From the NCBI GenBank assembly GCA_020060625.1, contig JAGUZU010000106.1, positions 34,326 through 98,325 of the forward strand: 64,000 nucleotides of DNA, written 5' to 3'. Position numbers and translations under genes: made by a program. The notes under the pieces are model-generated. The model worked only from the letters and a program-made list of their open reading frames with translations, ran no database searches and was not told the DNA's origin. The DNA is from Anaerolineales bacterium. GTDB taxonomy: Bacteria; Chloroflexota; Anaerolineae; Anaerolineales; Villigracilaceae. Shown here one piece after another: positions 36,567-46,657 of this stretch (its first letter is position 1; each line of letters opens with the position of its first letter).

Positions 36567-37379
36567 TCAGGGCGCTGCTGATGGAAACGCTGTCGGGCTT
36601 GCGGTTGACGTCGAGACGGGAGTTGGGGAGGGGGCGGTTGTTGACGTGGCGGGAACGGATGTATTGGTCGGAACAACTGTCGCTGTGAAGGGAAGCGCCG
36701 TTTCAGTCAATGGATCGGTTGGGTAGGGGGTAATGGTCACGCCCGGCAATGAGGTTGGGATGGGCGTTCGGGTGGCGACGTTTGGAACCCATAAGACTTC
36801 GCCCGAATAAATGCGGTCACTGGCGCGGCAGTTCACGCTTTTTAGCAGGTTCACATTGGTATAGTGGTTTGTGGCAATCGAATACAGGGTATCGCCGGGT
36901 TTTACGGTGTAATTTTTTACCCAGCCGACCGCGCCCGGCGAGCAGGCGACCGGCGTGCTGGTGGGGGCAGGCGGCACGTAGAATATCGTGCCTGCGATCA
37001 GGTTGTCGCTCAGCAGGCAGTTTGCGCTTCTCAACGCATCCTTGCTGACGCGGTATTTTGAGGCGAGTCCATCCAGCGTGTCGCTTGGCTGGATGATGAT
37101 GGGCGTCCAGTTTGAGGGCGGCGGACAGGATGAACTTGGCGGCGTGGACGTATTTGTCGCAAAAGCGGTTGGCGTATCGAGCCCCGGAGCCGGCGTAAAA
37201 GTGGGCAGGTCTGTAGATGTGGCGGTGACGGGCGCGGGGGATGGAAATGCGGGAAGGGTTTCGGCTGGCGTCGCCTGCGGCACGAACTCCACGAGCGAGA
37301 TGGATAACGCCCCAAGCATCAATCCAACCGAAAGAATTGCCACCACCAGCGCGTTCGCAAACTCGCGCAGACCTCGCAT
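36567..37379 (-). CDS. Membrane-anchored protein with two LysM domains
   Basis: IQPSDTLDGLASKYRVSKDALRSAN and VKPGDTLYSIATNHYTNVNLLKSVN; T/P-rich tail. Confidence 0.85.
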   Translation of the reverse strand: MRGLREFANALVVAILSVGLMLGALSISLVEFVPQATPAETLPAFPSPAPVTATSTDLPTFTPAPGLDTPTAFATNTSTPPSSSCPPPSNWTPIIIQPSDTLDGLASKYRVSKDALRSANCLLSDNLIAGTIFYVPPAPTSTPVACSPGAVGWVKNYTVKPGDTLYSIATNHYTNVNLLKSVNCRASDRIYSGEVLWVPNVATRTPIPTSLPGVTITPYPTDPLTETALPFTATVVPTNTSVPATSTTAPSPTPVSTSTASPTAFPSAAP

Positions 37380-39718
37380 TACTTCTTCCCTTTTTTCCCG
37401 TGTTTTTCCGCCGCCGTTTCGCTTGCAATCGGCAAAAGCACGCTGAATGTGGACCCCGCTCCCATCTCACTTTCCACCCAGATGCGCCCGCGCTGCGCCT
37501 CGGTCAATGTTTTTGCGATGGACAGTCCCACGCCGGTATCGCCCACCCCCTCGATGAGGACATTGTCCGCGCGATACAGGCGGGTAAAGACTCGCGGCAG
37601 GTCGTCCGACGCGATGCCCCCGCCGCTGTCGGAAACCTGGATCAGGATGAATTCCTGACCATCTTCGGTTCGTGTCTGAACCTTGAGCTTGATCGTCCCC
37701 TCAAACGGAGTCGCAGCCCCGGCATTTTGCAAAAGGTGGATCAGGATCTGTTGCAGGGCTTCGCGGTCGGCGTGGGTGGGTGCGAGCGTCTTTGGCAATT
37801 CGAGGTGCATGGAAATGTTCTTCTCGCGCATCTGCGAACTGGTGTAGGACATGGCATTGTCAATGATCAAATCCAAGTCCACCGCTTCGGGGTTGAGCGC
37901 GTTCAATTCGGTTTCGAGCGTGGTAATCTGGATCATATCGTCCGTCAGGCTGCGGATGCGCTCCGTGGACGCCTTGATCCGTTCGACGAATTTGCGCTGA
38001 AGCGCGCCGAGAATCCCAACCGATTCGCCGAGCAAAAGGTCTGTGTATCCCACGATGGAGGATAACGGCTGGCGAAGTTCCTGCGAGATCGAGGCGACCA
38101 CTTCCGCTTGTTCCGTGGTTCTTGTGGCGATCTGCCCCTTCTCGAGTTCATGGGCGCGCATGTTGGCTTCCGCAAGCTGGTTTTGCAGATGCGCCATCTC
38201 CTGGAGCGTTTTCTTCAGGTCGTTTTCCAGTTGGGCGGGCGAAGTTCCCAGGCTCTTGCCGGCTCGCAAGTCGGCGTTTTCCTGTTGCAGCTGTTCGATG
38301 ATGTGCTGGGATTCTTCCTGAGCCGCCATGAGCGAGGCGGCATCCACCGCCGAGCTTTTTTCAAGGTCGGCGCGCGCCTTCTCCAGTTGTTCTGTCAATT
38401 CCCGTATTCGCCGCTCCATGTCCGTTACCTGGAGACGCGCCTGTTCGCTCTGCGCCTCCAGCTTGTTGACCTTCTGGTTGCGCTGGATGATCGGCACCAA
38501 CGAAGCGGCAATGTTTGCAAGGAACGCCTGGTCTTCGGCGGTCCATGTGCGGTCGGAATACGGCGAAAGCAATAGAATGCCGCCCAGGGCTTCCTTATCC
38601 GGCGTGAGGATCGGCACGCTCAATAAATGACCGGGGTTGGTCAGCCCAAGAATATCCCCCAGCCCCTTGACGTCGGCGGACGTGCTGCTGGCGGGCATCC
38701 GCAACGGACGTCCGCGCTGAAGCGAATTTGCCAGCATGGGGATCGAACTCTTGTTGAGCGAGCCGCCTTCCAGGCTGTCCTCGCGGATCAGGTCGTATCC
38801 GCCTGAGATAATCATTTGGTTGTTGTTGTCGGTCAGGTAGATCAGGAAACACAGGTCTGCCAGCATTGTCTGCGCTATGGCGCGGGTAATGGACTGGCTT
38901 GTTTTGGTCGGGTTCGTCTCCGCTGCAATGGCGAGCAGCGCGTGGAAGGTCTTGGGATCGGTGCTGTACCGCCTGCGTTCGGGGCGTCCGGTTGTATCCT
39001 GTTTTAACGTGGTTGGTTTTTGGTGGGATATCACCGCTTCGGCGGGGATGGCGAATCGCTGGGGCAGGGTGAGCAGAATCGGATAAGCCGCCATGTAGGC
39101 GAGCCGGACAATGCCGGAATAGTAGCCATCCATGCGAAACAGTAAATGTCCGGTATGCCCTAAAAAGCCCAAAAACAGCAGGAGTATTCCGTACCACATC
39201 CCGTCGGGTCTGCGGATGGCAAGCGTGGCGATGCCGAGAAGCGCGAGAAAAATCGAGCCGACCTGCCAGAGCCAGTCATCGGCGGTCTGGTTATAACTGA
39301 GTGATGCCGCCTGCGATTGCCAGGAGAGCAGGCTTAATCCCAGGGCGGTCACGACGAACAAACTGAGAATCGCCACACCGGCGTCCGCCGCGCGATTCGG
39401 TTCGGGGTACGCATACAGCCACGTGATCCAGACGATCCCAAACATAATGAAGGCGCGGTCCAAAGGCGGCAGGATCGCCTTGGGGTCGATGATTTCCTGC
39501 CAGCCCAGCCCGCTAAACAGGAACATGATAATCTGCGCAAAAAGCAAAATACCAAGCCCTGCGAACGCCCGCCGCGCCTGTGGAAATTCACTTGCCCGCC
39601 AGTGGTTAAAAGCCGATTGAAGCGCGCTGGCTACCGCAAACACCAGCACTGTGTAGTAGATAAGATCGCCCGGCGGGACGGTTAATTGTGTAAGAACCAA
39701 ACTGGAGAATGCGCTCAT
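37379..39718 (-). CDS. Membrane GAF histidine-kinase-like protein; H-box His replaced by Gln
   Basis: N-terminal TMs, GAF, coiled coil, ISQELRQPLSSIVGYTDLL (H to Q), intact HATPase N/G1/G2 boxes (LLQNAG, DSGGGI, GDTGVGLSI). Confidence 0.8.
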   Translation of the reverse strand: MSAFSSLVLTQLTVPPGDLIYYTVLVFAVASALQSAFNHWRASEFPQARRAFAGLGILLFAQIIMFLFSGLGWQEIIDPKAILPPLDRAFIMFGIVWITWLYAYPEPNRAADAGVAILSLFVVTALGLSLLSWQSQAASLSYNQTADDWLWQVGSIFLALLGIATLAIRRPDGMWYGILLLFLGFLGHTGHLLFRMDGYYSGIVRLAYMAAYPILLTLPQRFAIPAEAVISHQKPTTLKQDTTGRPERRRYSTDPKTFHALLAIAAETNPTKTSQSITRAIAQTMLADLCFLIYLTDNNNQMIISGGYDLIREDSLEGGSLNKSSIPMLANSLQRGRPLRMPASSTSADVKGLGDILGLTNPGHLLSVPILTPDKEALGGILLLSPYSDRTWTAEDQAFLANIAASLVPIIQRNQKVNKLEAQSEQARLQVTDMERRIRELTEQLEKARADLEKSSAVDAASLMAAQEESQHIIEQLQQENADLRAGKSLGTSPAQLENDLKKTLQEMAHLQNQLAEANMRAHELEKGQIATRTTEQAEVVASISQELRQPLSSIVGYTDLLLGESVGILGALQRKFVERIKASTERIRSLTDDMIQITTLETELNALNPEAVDLDLIIDNAMSYTSSQMREKNISMHLELPKTLAPTHADREALQQILIHLLQNAGAATPFEGTIKLKVQTRTEDGQEFILIQVSDSGGGIASDDLPRVFTRLYRADNVLIEGVGDTGVGLSIAKTLTEAQRGRIWVESEMGAGSTFSVLLPIASETAAEKHGKKGKK

Positions 39719-39768
39719 GCAATCGTGATTATACTGCCAGTTCAAAATTATGGCGTAGAATTGTCGCC

Positions 39769-41157
39769 ATGTCTCAAGGGAAACGGATTCCATTTTTCAT
39801 CGGGCTTGCCATCATCATTGCCGCCTCTGTGATGATCGTGGGACATTCCCACGTCCGAAGGGCGGAATCCGCCCACGCCCGAAAGGACCATGCCGGCGCC
39901 TCTTCGTCCTATGCGCGAGCCGCGCAGATTTTATTTTGGCGCGAAGACCTGTGGGAGATGGCGGGCATCTCCGCCGCGCGTGGAAACGACTTTCAAACTG
40001 CCCTCGCTTATTTCAGCGCCTCCCCCGATCTTTCAGAGGAAGGCTGGTTGTGGCTGGCGACGTCCCATTTTCAACTCGGCGACATGCCATCCGCCATTCG
40101 CGCCGCGGAGGAGGGCGCGCGGCATTTTGATTCCGCCCGGCTGTATCGCCTGTTGGCATTTGCCCACCGTAACCAGCAGGATTGGCAGTCCGAGCGCCTT
40201 GCTCTCGAAAACCAACTTCGCCTCGAATCCAATGACGCCTATGCCCATTACAGACTGGGGCTTTTGTTGACTTTATCCTCGCCCCAACTTGCCCTCGACG
40301 AACTGACTCTCGCCTCCTCTCTTAACCCGGAAGTTGATTCCGCCGTCCAGACCTTGCGCTCCGCCTTAGCCTTGTCCGGCGTCCAATCGGACGAGTCGCA
40401 AAAACTGCTGACGATTGGTCGCGCCCTGGGCTTGGTACAGGAATGGGAGTTGTCGCTTGCGGCGTTCGAAGGAGCCGTGCAAGCCGACCCGAAGAATGCG
40501 GAGGCGTGGGCGTGGCTTGGGGAGGCGAAACAGCAAACAGGTCAGGATGGAAGCGTGGAACTCGACACGGCATTGTCGCTCGATCAGACGTCGGTCAACG
40601 TTCGCGCGCTGCGCGCTCTGTATTGGAGTCGTCAAGGGAGCCATTGGCAGGCGTTGGAGGAGTATCTCGTTGCGGCGGAAACCGAACCGGAAAATCCCGC
40701 GTGGCAGGCGGGGATTGGGGATGCCTATGTGAAGCTCGGCGACCTGATCGCCGCGTTGACGGCGTATCAACGCGCGGTGGAACTTGCGCCGGATGAAACG
40801 AGATATTGGCGGCTGTTGGCGGTCTTTTGCGCCGAAAACAGTGTGTATGTGGAGGAGATCGGGTTGCCCGCCGCGCAGCAGGCAGTGACGCTCGCGCCAG
40901 ATGACCCATTTGCGCTCGACACGTTGGGGTATCTTTATTTTTCATCGGGGCGGTACGCCAGCGCCGGGGAAAATTTATTAAGAGCAATTGAAATCGCGCC
41001 GGAACATTTTTCCGCGCACATTCACCTTGCCATGAATTATCTTGCCCAGGGAGACCGCGCCGCTGCCTTCAACAGCCTTACGTATGTGCGCGATGCGGAT
41101 TCCTCCGGCATATATCGTGAAACCGCCATGCAGTTGTTGGGGCGGTATTTTCCATGA
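39769..41157 (+). CDS. TPR-repeat protein with N-terminal membrane anchor
   Basis: N-terminal TM; repeated TPR-like units (YVKLGDLIAALTAYQRAVELAPDE...LGYLYFSSGRYASAGENLLRAIEIAPE). Confidence 0.8.
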   Translation: MSQGKRIPFFIGLAIIIAASVMIVGHSHVRRAESAHARKDHAGASSSYARAAQILFWREDLWEMAGISAARGNDFQTALAYFSASPDLSEEGWLWLATSHFQLGDMPSAIRAAEEGARHFDSARLYRLLAFAHRNQQDWQSERLALENQLRLESNDAYAHYRLGLLLTLSSPQLALDELTLASSLNPEVDSAVQTLRSALALSGVQSDESQKLLTIGRALGLVQEWELSLAAFEGAVQADPKNAEAWAWLGEAKQQTGQDGSVELDTALSLDQTSVNVRALRALYWSRQGSHWQALEEYLVAAETEPENPAWQAGIGDAYVKLGDLIAALTAYQRAVELAPDETRYWRLLAVFCAENSVYVEEIGLPAAQQAVTLAPDDPFALDTLGYLYFSSGRYASAGENLLRAIEIAPEHFSAHIHLAMNYLAQGDRAAAFNSLTYVRDADSSGIYRETAMQLLGRYFP

Positions 41158-41180
41158 CGCTCCGTGATAAAATCACGCCC

Positions 41181-41828
41181 ATGAATCGAAGTGGCATATC
41201 TTTATTGATTTTGATGGCGCTTTCGCTTGCATGTGCAGCCACGCCGGTGACTTCCGTGCCGCAGGCGGCGCCGTCTGCGGGGTCGGTGTTGTTTCAGGAT
41301 GATTTCAGCCGCCAGACCACGGGCTGGGATCGTTTACTGGTTTCTGAAGGCATCATGGACTACGACGCGGGCGGATACCGCATTCTCGTCAATTCCTTGC
41401 AGACGAATTTCTGGGCGACGCCGCGCCGAATTTTTTTCGACGCGCGCATCGAAGTGGATGCGGGCAAACTGGCTGGTCCCGACGAAAACCGCATCGGGAT
41501 AATCTGCCGCTTCAATCAAAACAATTATTATTTCTTTATCATCTCCAGCGACGGGTTTTACGGCGCAGGCTTGTTCAAGGATGGGCAGGCGGCTTTGCTC
41601 GGTCAAAGCGAAATGCAATCTTCCGCCAATATCAACAAGGGGCTTGCCGTCAATCATCTCCGCGCCGACTGCGCCGGGAACACGCTTACGTTCTATGTGA
41701 ACGGATTTCAAATTGCGCAAGTTCAGGATTCCACGCTGACATCCGGCGATGTCGGCATACTGGCTGGCACGTTCGATACCCCCGGCGTGGATATTGTGTT
41801 CGATAATTTTGTGGTCTTGCAACCGTAA
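41181..41828 (+). CDS. Secreted lipoprotein with LamG/DUF1080-like beta-sandwich domain
   Basis: Lipobox-like LSLACAA; VLFQDDFSRQTTGWDRL...ENRIGIICRFNQNNYYFFIISSDGFYGAGLF. Confidence 0.7.
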   Translation: MNRSGISLLILMALSLACAATPVTSVPQAAPSAGSVLFQDDFSRQTTGWDRLLVSEGIMDYDAGGYRILVNSLQTNFWATPRRIFFDARIEVDAGKLAGPDENRIGIICRFNQNNYYFFIISSDGFYGAGLFKDGQAALLGQSEMQSSANINKGLAVNHLRADCAGNTLTFYVNGFQIAQVQDSTLTSGDVGILAGTFDTPGVDIVFDNFVVLQP

Positions 41829-41836
41829 ACAGAACA

Positions 41837-41886
41837 TGGGCGATGGATGGCAGACCGCGAGTTCATCGTCTGTCGTCCATCGCCCA
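41837..41886. repeat. Inverted repeat TGGGCGATGGATGGCAGAC / GTCTGTCGTCCATCGCCCA
   Basis: 19-bp arms, two mismatches, immediately upstream of mtaB. Confidence 0.8.
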
Positions 41887-41899
41887 TTGTCCAGGATTC

Positions 41900-43219
41900 A
41901 TGAAGATTTTCCTTGATACCATCGGCTGCCGCCTCAACCAGGCGGAAATAGAAAATATGGCGCGCCAGTTCCGCGCGGCGGGGCATGAGATCGTCGCTTC
42001 CGCCGACCATGCAGATATGGCGGTGGTCAACACCTGCGCGGTCACCACGCAGGCGGCATCCGATTCGCGCGGAAGGATCCGCGCCATCGCGCGCGCGGGC
42101 GTCGGCGAGATCGTCGCCACAGGCTGCTGGACCAGCCTGCAACCCAGGGAAGCTGCCGCGCTGCCCAACGTCAAACACGTCGTCACCAACGACAAAAAAG
42201 ATCTGCTCGTTCCTTCCGCCCTTAACCTTGAACCTTCAACCTTCGACCTTGAACCTTCAACCCTTCGACACACTCAGGGCGGCGCCTTCGACCTTGAACC
42301 GATAGACCGCACCCCCATCCCCGGTCTGCGCCGCCGCACCCGCGCCTTCATCAAAGTGCAGGACGGCTGCGACAACAAATGCACTTTCTGCGTCACCACC
42401 ATCGCGCGCGGCGAAGGGCGTAGCCGTCCGCTGGCGGATGTCATCGCCGATGTCAACGCCGCGCTTGCGGGCGGCTCAAAAGAAATCGTCCTCACGGGCG
42501 TGCATCTCGGCTCGTGGGGGCAGGAGACGAACGTTCATCTGCGTGATTTGGTTCAAGCCATTTTGCGCGAAACGGACGTGAAACGTTTGCGATTATCTTC
42601 CCTCGAACCCTGGGATTTGGATGCAGACTTCTTTTCCCTTTGGGAAGACGGACGCCTCATGCCTCACCTTCACCTGCCTCTGCAATCCGGGAGCGAATCC
42701 ACGCTGAAACGGATGGCGCGCAAGACCACACCCGCATCCTTCCGCGAGTTGGTGGGCGCCGCAAGAACTGTCGTTCCAGACGCCGCCATCACCACCGACA
42801 TTATTGCAGGCTTCCCCGGCGAAACGGAAGACGAATTTGCAGAGACGCTTGAGTTCGTGAAAGAAATGTACTTTGCGGGCGGACATATCTTTTCATATTC
42901 GGCGCGTCCCGGCACGGGGGCGGCAAGGATGAAGGGGCAGGTCAAGCCGGAGTTAAGAAAGAGGCGGAACCGCATCCTGCAAGAGACAATCGAAGGGTCG
43001 GCAAAGTCCTACCGCGAGAGATTTATCGGGCGGACGATGTCCGTGCTGTGGGAATCCACAATGGAGTACGGCGAATACGGCTGGCGCATGGAAGGCTGGT
43101 CTGGGAACTATCTGCGCGTGACCGCCACCGCTCCCTCGCCACGCTGGAATGAAGTGGATGAAGTGGTGTTGAAGGAAATGCTGGGTGTTACGATGAAAGG
43201 CGAGATCGTTAATTTATGA
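41900..43219 (+). CDS. mtaB: tRNA t6A37 methylthiotransferase
   Basis: MKIFLDTIGCRLNQAEIENMARQF...VNTCAVTTQAASDSR...KVQDGCDNKCTFCVTTIARGEGRSR; carries an in-frame repeat insertion. Confidence 0.9.
   Translation: MKIFLDTIGCRLNQAEIENMARQFRAAGHEIVASADHADMAVVNTCAVTTQAASDSRGRIRAIARAGVGEIVATGCWTSLQPREAAALPNVKHVVTNDKKDLLVPSALNLEPSTFDLEPSTLRHTQGGAFDLEPIDRTPIPGLRRRTRAFIKVQDGCDNKCTFCVTTIARGEGRSRPLADVIADVNAALAGGSKEIVLTGVHLGSWGQETNVHLRDLVQAILRETDVKRLRLSSLEPWDLDADFFSLWEDGRLMPHLHLPLQSGSESTLKRMARKTTPASFRELVGAARTVVPDAAITTDIIAGFPGETEDEFAETLEFVKEMYFAGGHIFSYSARPGTGAARMKGQVKPELRKRRNRILQETIEGSAKSYRERFIGRTMSVLWESTMEYGEYGWRMEGWSGNYLRVTATAPSPRWNEVDEVVLKEMLGVTMKGEIVNL
42216..42300. repeat. Repeat insertion within mtaB (CCTTGAACCTTCAACC-type units plus CCCTTCGACACACTCAGGGC palindrome)
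   Basis: Direct repeats CTTGAACCTTCAACC...CTTGAACCTTCAACC; translated as LNLEPSTFDLEPSTLRHTQGGAFDLE. Confidence 0.75.
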
Positions 43220-44835
43220 CCGGAGTTGCGCGCCCCCTTTTTGGACGTCTCTTAAAAAGCGCCCCGGGCGCATTTTATTATTTTCTTTTATTGGTTTTAA
43301 TACCTTGGATTATCGCCTCAAGAATCTATAATTTGGAAGCCGCTCCCCCGGGTTTGTTCTTCGACGAATCTTCGATTGGTTATAACGCGATTCGCATCAT
43401 GGAAACCGGTTACGACGAGCATGGCAAACACTATCCTGTATATTTCGAATCGGTTGGCGATTATAAAAATCCAGTCTTCATCTATGCTGTTGCATTCGTA
43501 TTTAAATTGTTGGGCGCTTCCGAGTTCAACCTTCGGTTAACAAGCGCTCTTTTCTTTGGATTTGCTTTGCTGTTTTCGGTTCTGTTAATTCGAAAGATTT
43601 TCGATGGAAACAGAATTCTAACCATCTATGCGCTGATTGGCTTCGGATTTACACCTTTGTTCTTTGTTTTATCAAGAGTTGCGTTCGAGGTCATCACGCA
43701 ATGGACATTGGTCTCTGCCGCGACTTTGACAATCTGGGCGGCATTCCATGGGAGGAATGCAGAAAAGGGCTTATTGTTTCCCGCGATTGTAAGCGGCGGG
43801 CTTCTCGGTCTTTCCACATATAGTTACACCACACAGCGGCTTTTATCAAGTTTGATGCTGGTTGTTTTGTGGGCAGTGTATATCAATCGGAATAACTTCA
43901 AGAAACTTTTGGCTCTTTCCTTTGCTTACTTGATTGCCTTGATACCCTTTCTTGTTTTTTCATTCAATAACCCGGGGATTGTAGCGGAGAGATTTCTTGA
44001 ATTGTCCTATGTGGATGATCCGTTGTCCTTCTCTGAGAAAGCATCCATTTTCTTCGGAAACTATGGAGTCTACTGGTCGCCTGATTTTTTGATTTTTCAT
44101 GGCGACCCGAACCTGCGTCACTCAACCGGATATGGCGGCGTTTTGTTTGTCGTGACAATTGTCCTGTTCGTTCTGGGCTTTCTGCATTTACTGTTAAAGA
44201 AACGTCGCGAACGATTTCCGGTTTTCCTTCTTGTGAACCTTACGATTTCCCCCATTGCGGCGGCATTGGTGACTGAGGGCGCGCCCCATGCTTTGCGCAG
44301 CATGTTGGTTGTGTACTACATTTTGCTCATATCCTGTTATGGGTTGGCGATAGTGATCGATTCGAGATGGCATCACGTCCTGAAAACCGCCTTGTTGACA
44401 TGCCTGTTTCTTGCTCATGCGCTTGAATCTGCCCGGTATCAACGGGATTATTTTGTCTCATACCCGGCGCGCAGTGTCGAAGATTTTGGCAGTTTTGATC
44501 TCCGATCTGCAATCGAGTTTTCGCTTGAACACCGCCCGGATGAGATATCTGCGATTGGTCTGCCTCCTGGAGGATATGCCAATATTCAATTTTATTCAGG
44601 AAATGTCGAAAATCCCGCAGGGATACCGATTGCTGTTGACGATTTCCGCGAGCCTAAGCCGGGTCTTTGCCTGATTTTTCACCGCAGAACTGATATTGAA
44701 TCTAAGTTGGATGCATATTCCCTGCCGTATGATAATTTTTCCAGCCGGAAAAAGTTGAGTCCCATGGAACGCAGGTTTTCGGTGGAGAAATTCAATGGCG
44801 TGATCAAAGTCAGGTGTTATGAAAGGGAGAATTGA
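43216..44835 (+). CDS. Polytopic membrane glycosyltransferase-like protein (GT39/GT-C type)
   Basis: RIYNLEAAPPGLFFDESSIGYNAIRIMETGYDEHGKHYPVYFESVGDYKNPVFIYAVAFVFKLLG typical of ArnT/PMT-like proteins. Confidence 0.75.
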   Translation: MTGVARPLFGRLLKSAPGAFYYFLLLVLIPWIIASRIYNLEAAPPGLFFDESSIGYNAIRIMETGYDEHGKHYPVYFESVGDYKNPVFIYAVAFVFKLLGASEFNLRLTSALFFGFALLFSVLLIRKIFDGNRILTIYALIGFGFTPLFFVLSRVAFEVITQWTLVSAATLTIWAAFHGRNAEKGLLFPAIVSGGLLGLSTYSYTTQRLLSSLMLVVLWAVYINRNNFKKLLALSFAYLIALIPFLVFSFNNPGIVAERFLELSYVDDPLSFSEKASIFFGNYGVYWSPDFLIFHGDPNLRHSTGYGGVLFVVTIVLFVLGFLHLLLKKRRERFPVFLLVNLTISPIAAALVTEGAPHALRSMLVVYYILLISCYGLAIVIDSRWHHVLKTALLTCLFLAHALESARYQRDYFVSYPARSVEDFGSFDLRSAIEFSLEHRPDEISAIGLPPGGYANIQFYSGNVENPAGIPIAVDDFREPKPGLCLIFHRRTDIESKLDAYSLPYDNFSSRKKLSPMERRFSVEKFNGVIKVRCYEREN

Positions 44836-44838
44836 AAT

Positions 44839-46581
44839 ATGGCAGGCGGCTTGCGTCCCGCTAACTCGAATCTTCCAGTGATCGCGCCGATTTCCCTCGT
44901 GGTTTCGGCAAGTATATGCGTTCTGGTCTATGTGCATTTCTTGCAGTCATTTGGATTGAGTGTGAGTCGGGTTGCGGCGGGGGTATTTGTTTATCTTACC
45001 CTGGCATGGATAACGTACTCCCTGACCGTGTATATACTTGACAAGTACCTTCACCATAGCCGAGCTTCCCTAATGGCGTCAATTGGCTTTTGGTCTGTCA
45101 TTTCCGCATTGCTCACTTTGCATATTTTGCCTATCCCGCATTTCCCCCTTTCTCCTTTGTTTCGCCCTACAAGCGAACTGGAAATTAGGATTACTTTTCC
45201 AGAAAGCACTATGAAGGAGGTGCAATTGAGAGGGGTTTGGTTGGACATTGATGACGAGAGGCTTTCCTACGCAGATTTTGATCTTTCCGCTGAATGGGTT
45301 GGCAGGTCAGGACGGTATTTTATCGATCCGGCTTTGAGGGGCGAACTGTTCTGGCGAGGAAAGATTGCCGAGCGGGCAAAGTTAACCATTTTCCCAATGA
45401 GCATACCAGCCAATATCACCGTTCTTTGGGATGGAGAAGTCAATTCTGCCCTGCTTGATGGTACCCCTGTTTCATTCGTTAGAAGAAGCCCCACTCCCGT
45501 CTCGTATTATGCGGCCATCATAGTCGCCCGCTTTTTCGTTGTATTTTATACCCTGTTTGTCTTTTTTTCGATGTTTGTATCTGTCGCCCCCCAGTCGCAA
45601 AGGATAATAGTGCCAATATTTCTTTTAACACTTGGCTTGTTGTTGGTGTGCGCACATTTTCAAAGCGATGATGTAAAGAATAGGTTGGACCTTCAAATCA
45701 GTTATCACTTGGCGATTTTGTCCGGCGAGGCTCCAAGCCCCTGGCAATATCGGGTGTTTTCTGAGTGGATATTGGCGGGCTTGATGGGTTTGTTGTCGCC
45801 ATTGGGTTATGAAAGGTCGTTCTATTTTGCGTCAATGGCGATTCGTATTATTCAAAATATCTTGATTTATTTCCTGTCCTACTCCTATTTTCGCAAGCTA
45901 AATCATTCGGCTTCTGTTGCGCTGATCGGTATCTTGTTTCTATCGGGATCTCTCCTGACTTCATATTACAATACTGGCATTTCGCTGAACACCTATTTCG
46001 ACCTTATTTTTTATCTTGTGTCTATACATCTAATCCTGAATCGATCCTTTAGGTGGCTTCCGTTGATCATGGTGTTCGCCGCTTTGAATCGCGAGACAAG
46101 CGGGATGATTCCCATTTTGGCTTTATTGGCGAATCTTGATCTGGAGGATCGAAGATCAAAGGTCGGCTTTGTTTTGGGCGCTTTGACGTCTTGGACGCTG
46201 GTATTTTTCGGGCTGCGCGTGATCTACTTGGACCGCGAAATTTTCATTCCCTATGGACAGCAACCTGGAATACCTCTGTTGGTCTATAACTTATTTCCCC
46301 CACCTTATATGGCGTTTCTACGTTTTTTTAGTGTGATTCCAATTCTGGCACTGGCGGTCTTCATGCGATGGAATAGTATGTTGAAACGTTTTTTTATTGT
46401 GATGGTGCCGTTGTGGGTGGCTGTTCATTTGGTCGCGAGTGTCATTGCGGAAACGCGCTTGTTCCTTGTCCCGCAAATTATAGTATTTATTCCTTCTTTT
46501 TTAACATTCGTTCAGATTGTATGGGAGAAAACGGTTGAAGGGAAATCACTGTCCCGAAATGAGACGGTTCGAAATATTTGA
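44839..46581 (+). CDS. Polytopic membrane protein, unknown function
   Basis: 580 aa, many TM segments. Confidence 0.5.
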   Translation: MAGGLRPANSNLPVIAPISLVVSASICVLVYVHFLQSFGLSVSRVAAGVFVYLTLAWITYSLTVYILDKYLHHSRASLMASIGFWSVISALLTLHILPIPHFPLSPLFRPTSELEIRITFPESTMKEVQLRGVWLDIDDERLSYADFDLSAEWVGRSGRYFIDPALRGELFWRGKIAERAKLTIFPMSIPANITVLWDGEVNSALLDGTPVSFVRRSPTPVSYYAAIIVARFFVVFYTLFVFFSMFVSVAPQSQRIIVPIFLLTLGLLLVCAHFQSDDVKNRLDLQISYHLAILSGEAPSPWQYRVFSEWILAGLMGLLSPLGYERSFYFASMAIRIIQNILIYFLSYSYFRKLNHSASVALIGILFLSGSLLTSYYNTGISLNTYFDLIFYLVSIHLILNRSFRWLPLIMVFAALNRETSGMIPILALLANLDLEDRRSKVGFVLGALTSWTLVFFGLRVIYLDREIFIPYGQQPGIPLLVYNLFPPPYMAFLRFFSVIPILALAVFMRWNSMLKRFFIVMVPLWVAVHLVASVIAETRLFLVPQIIVFIPSFLTFVQIVWEKTVEGKSLSRNETVRNI

Positions 46582-46657
46582 TATTTTGACTTCCTGTTAC
46601 AAATGTCACTACTTGAAACGGGGGAGGGATTGTATAATTTTCTTGCGAAAATAAATT

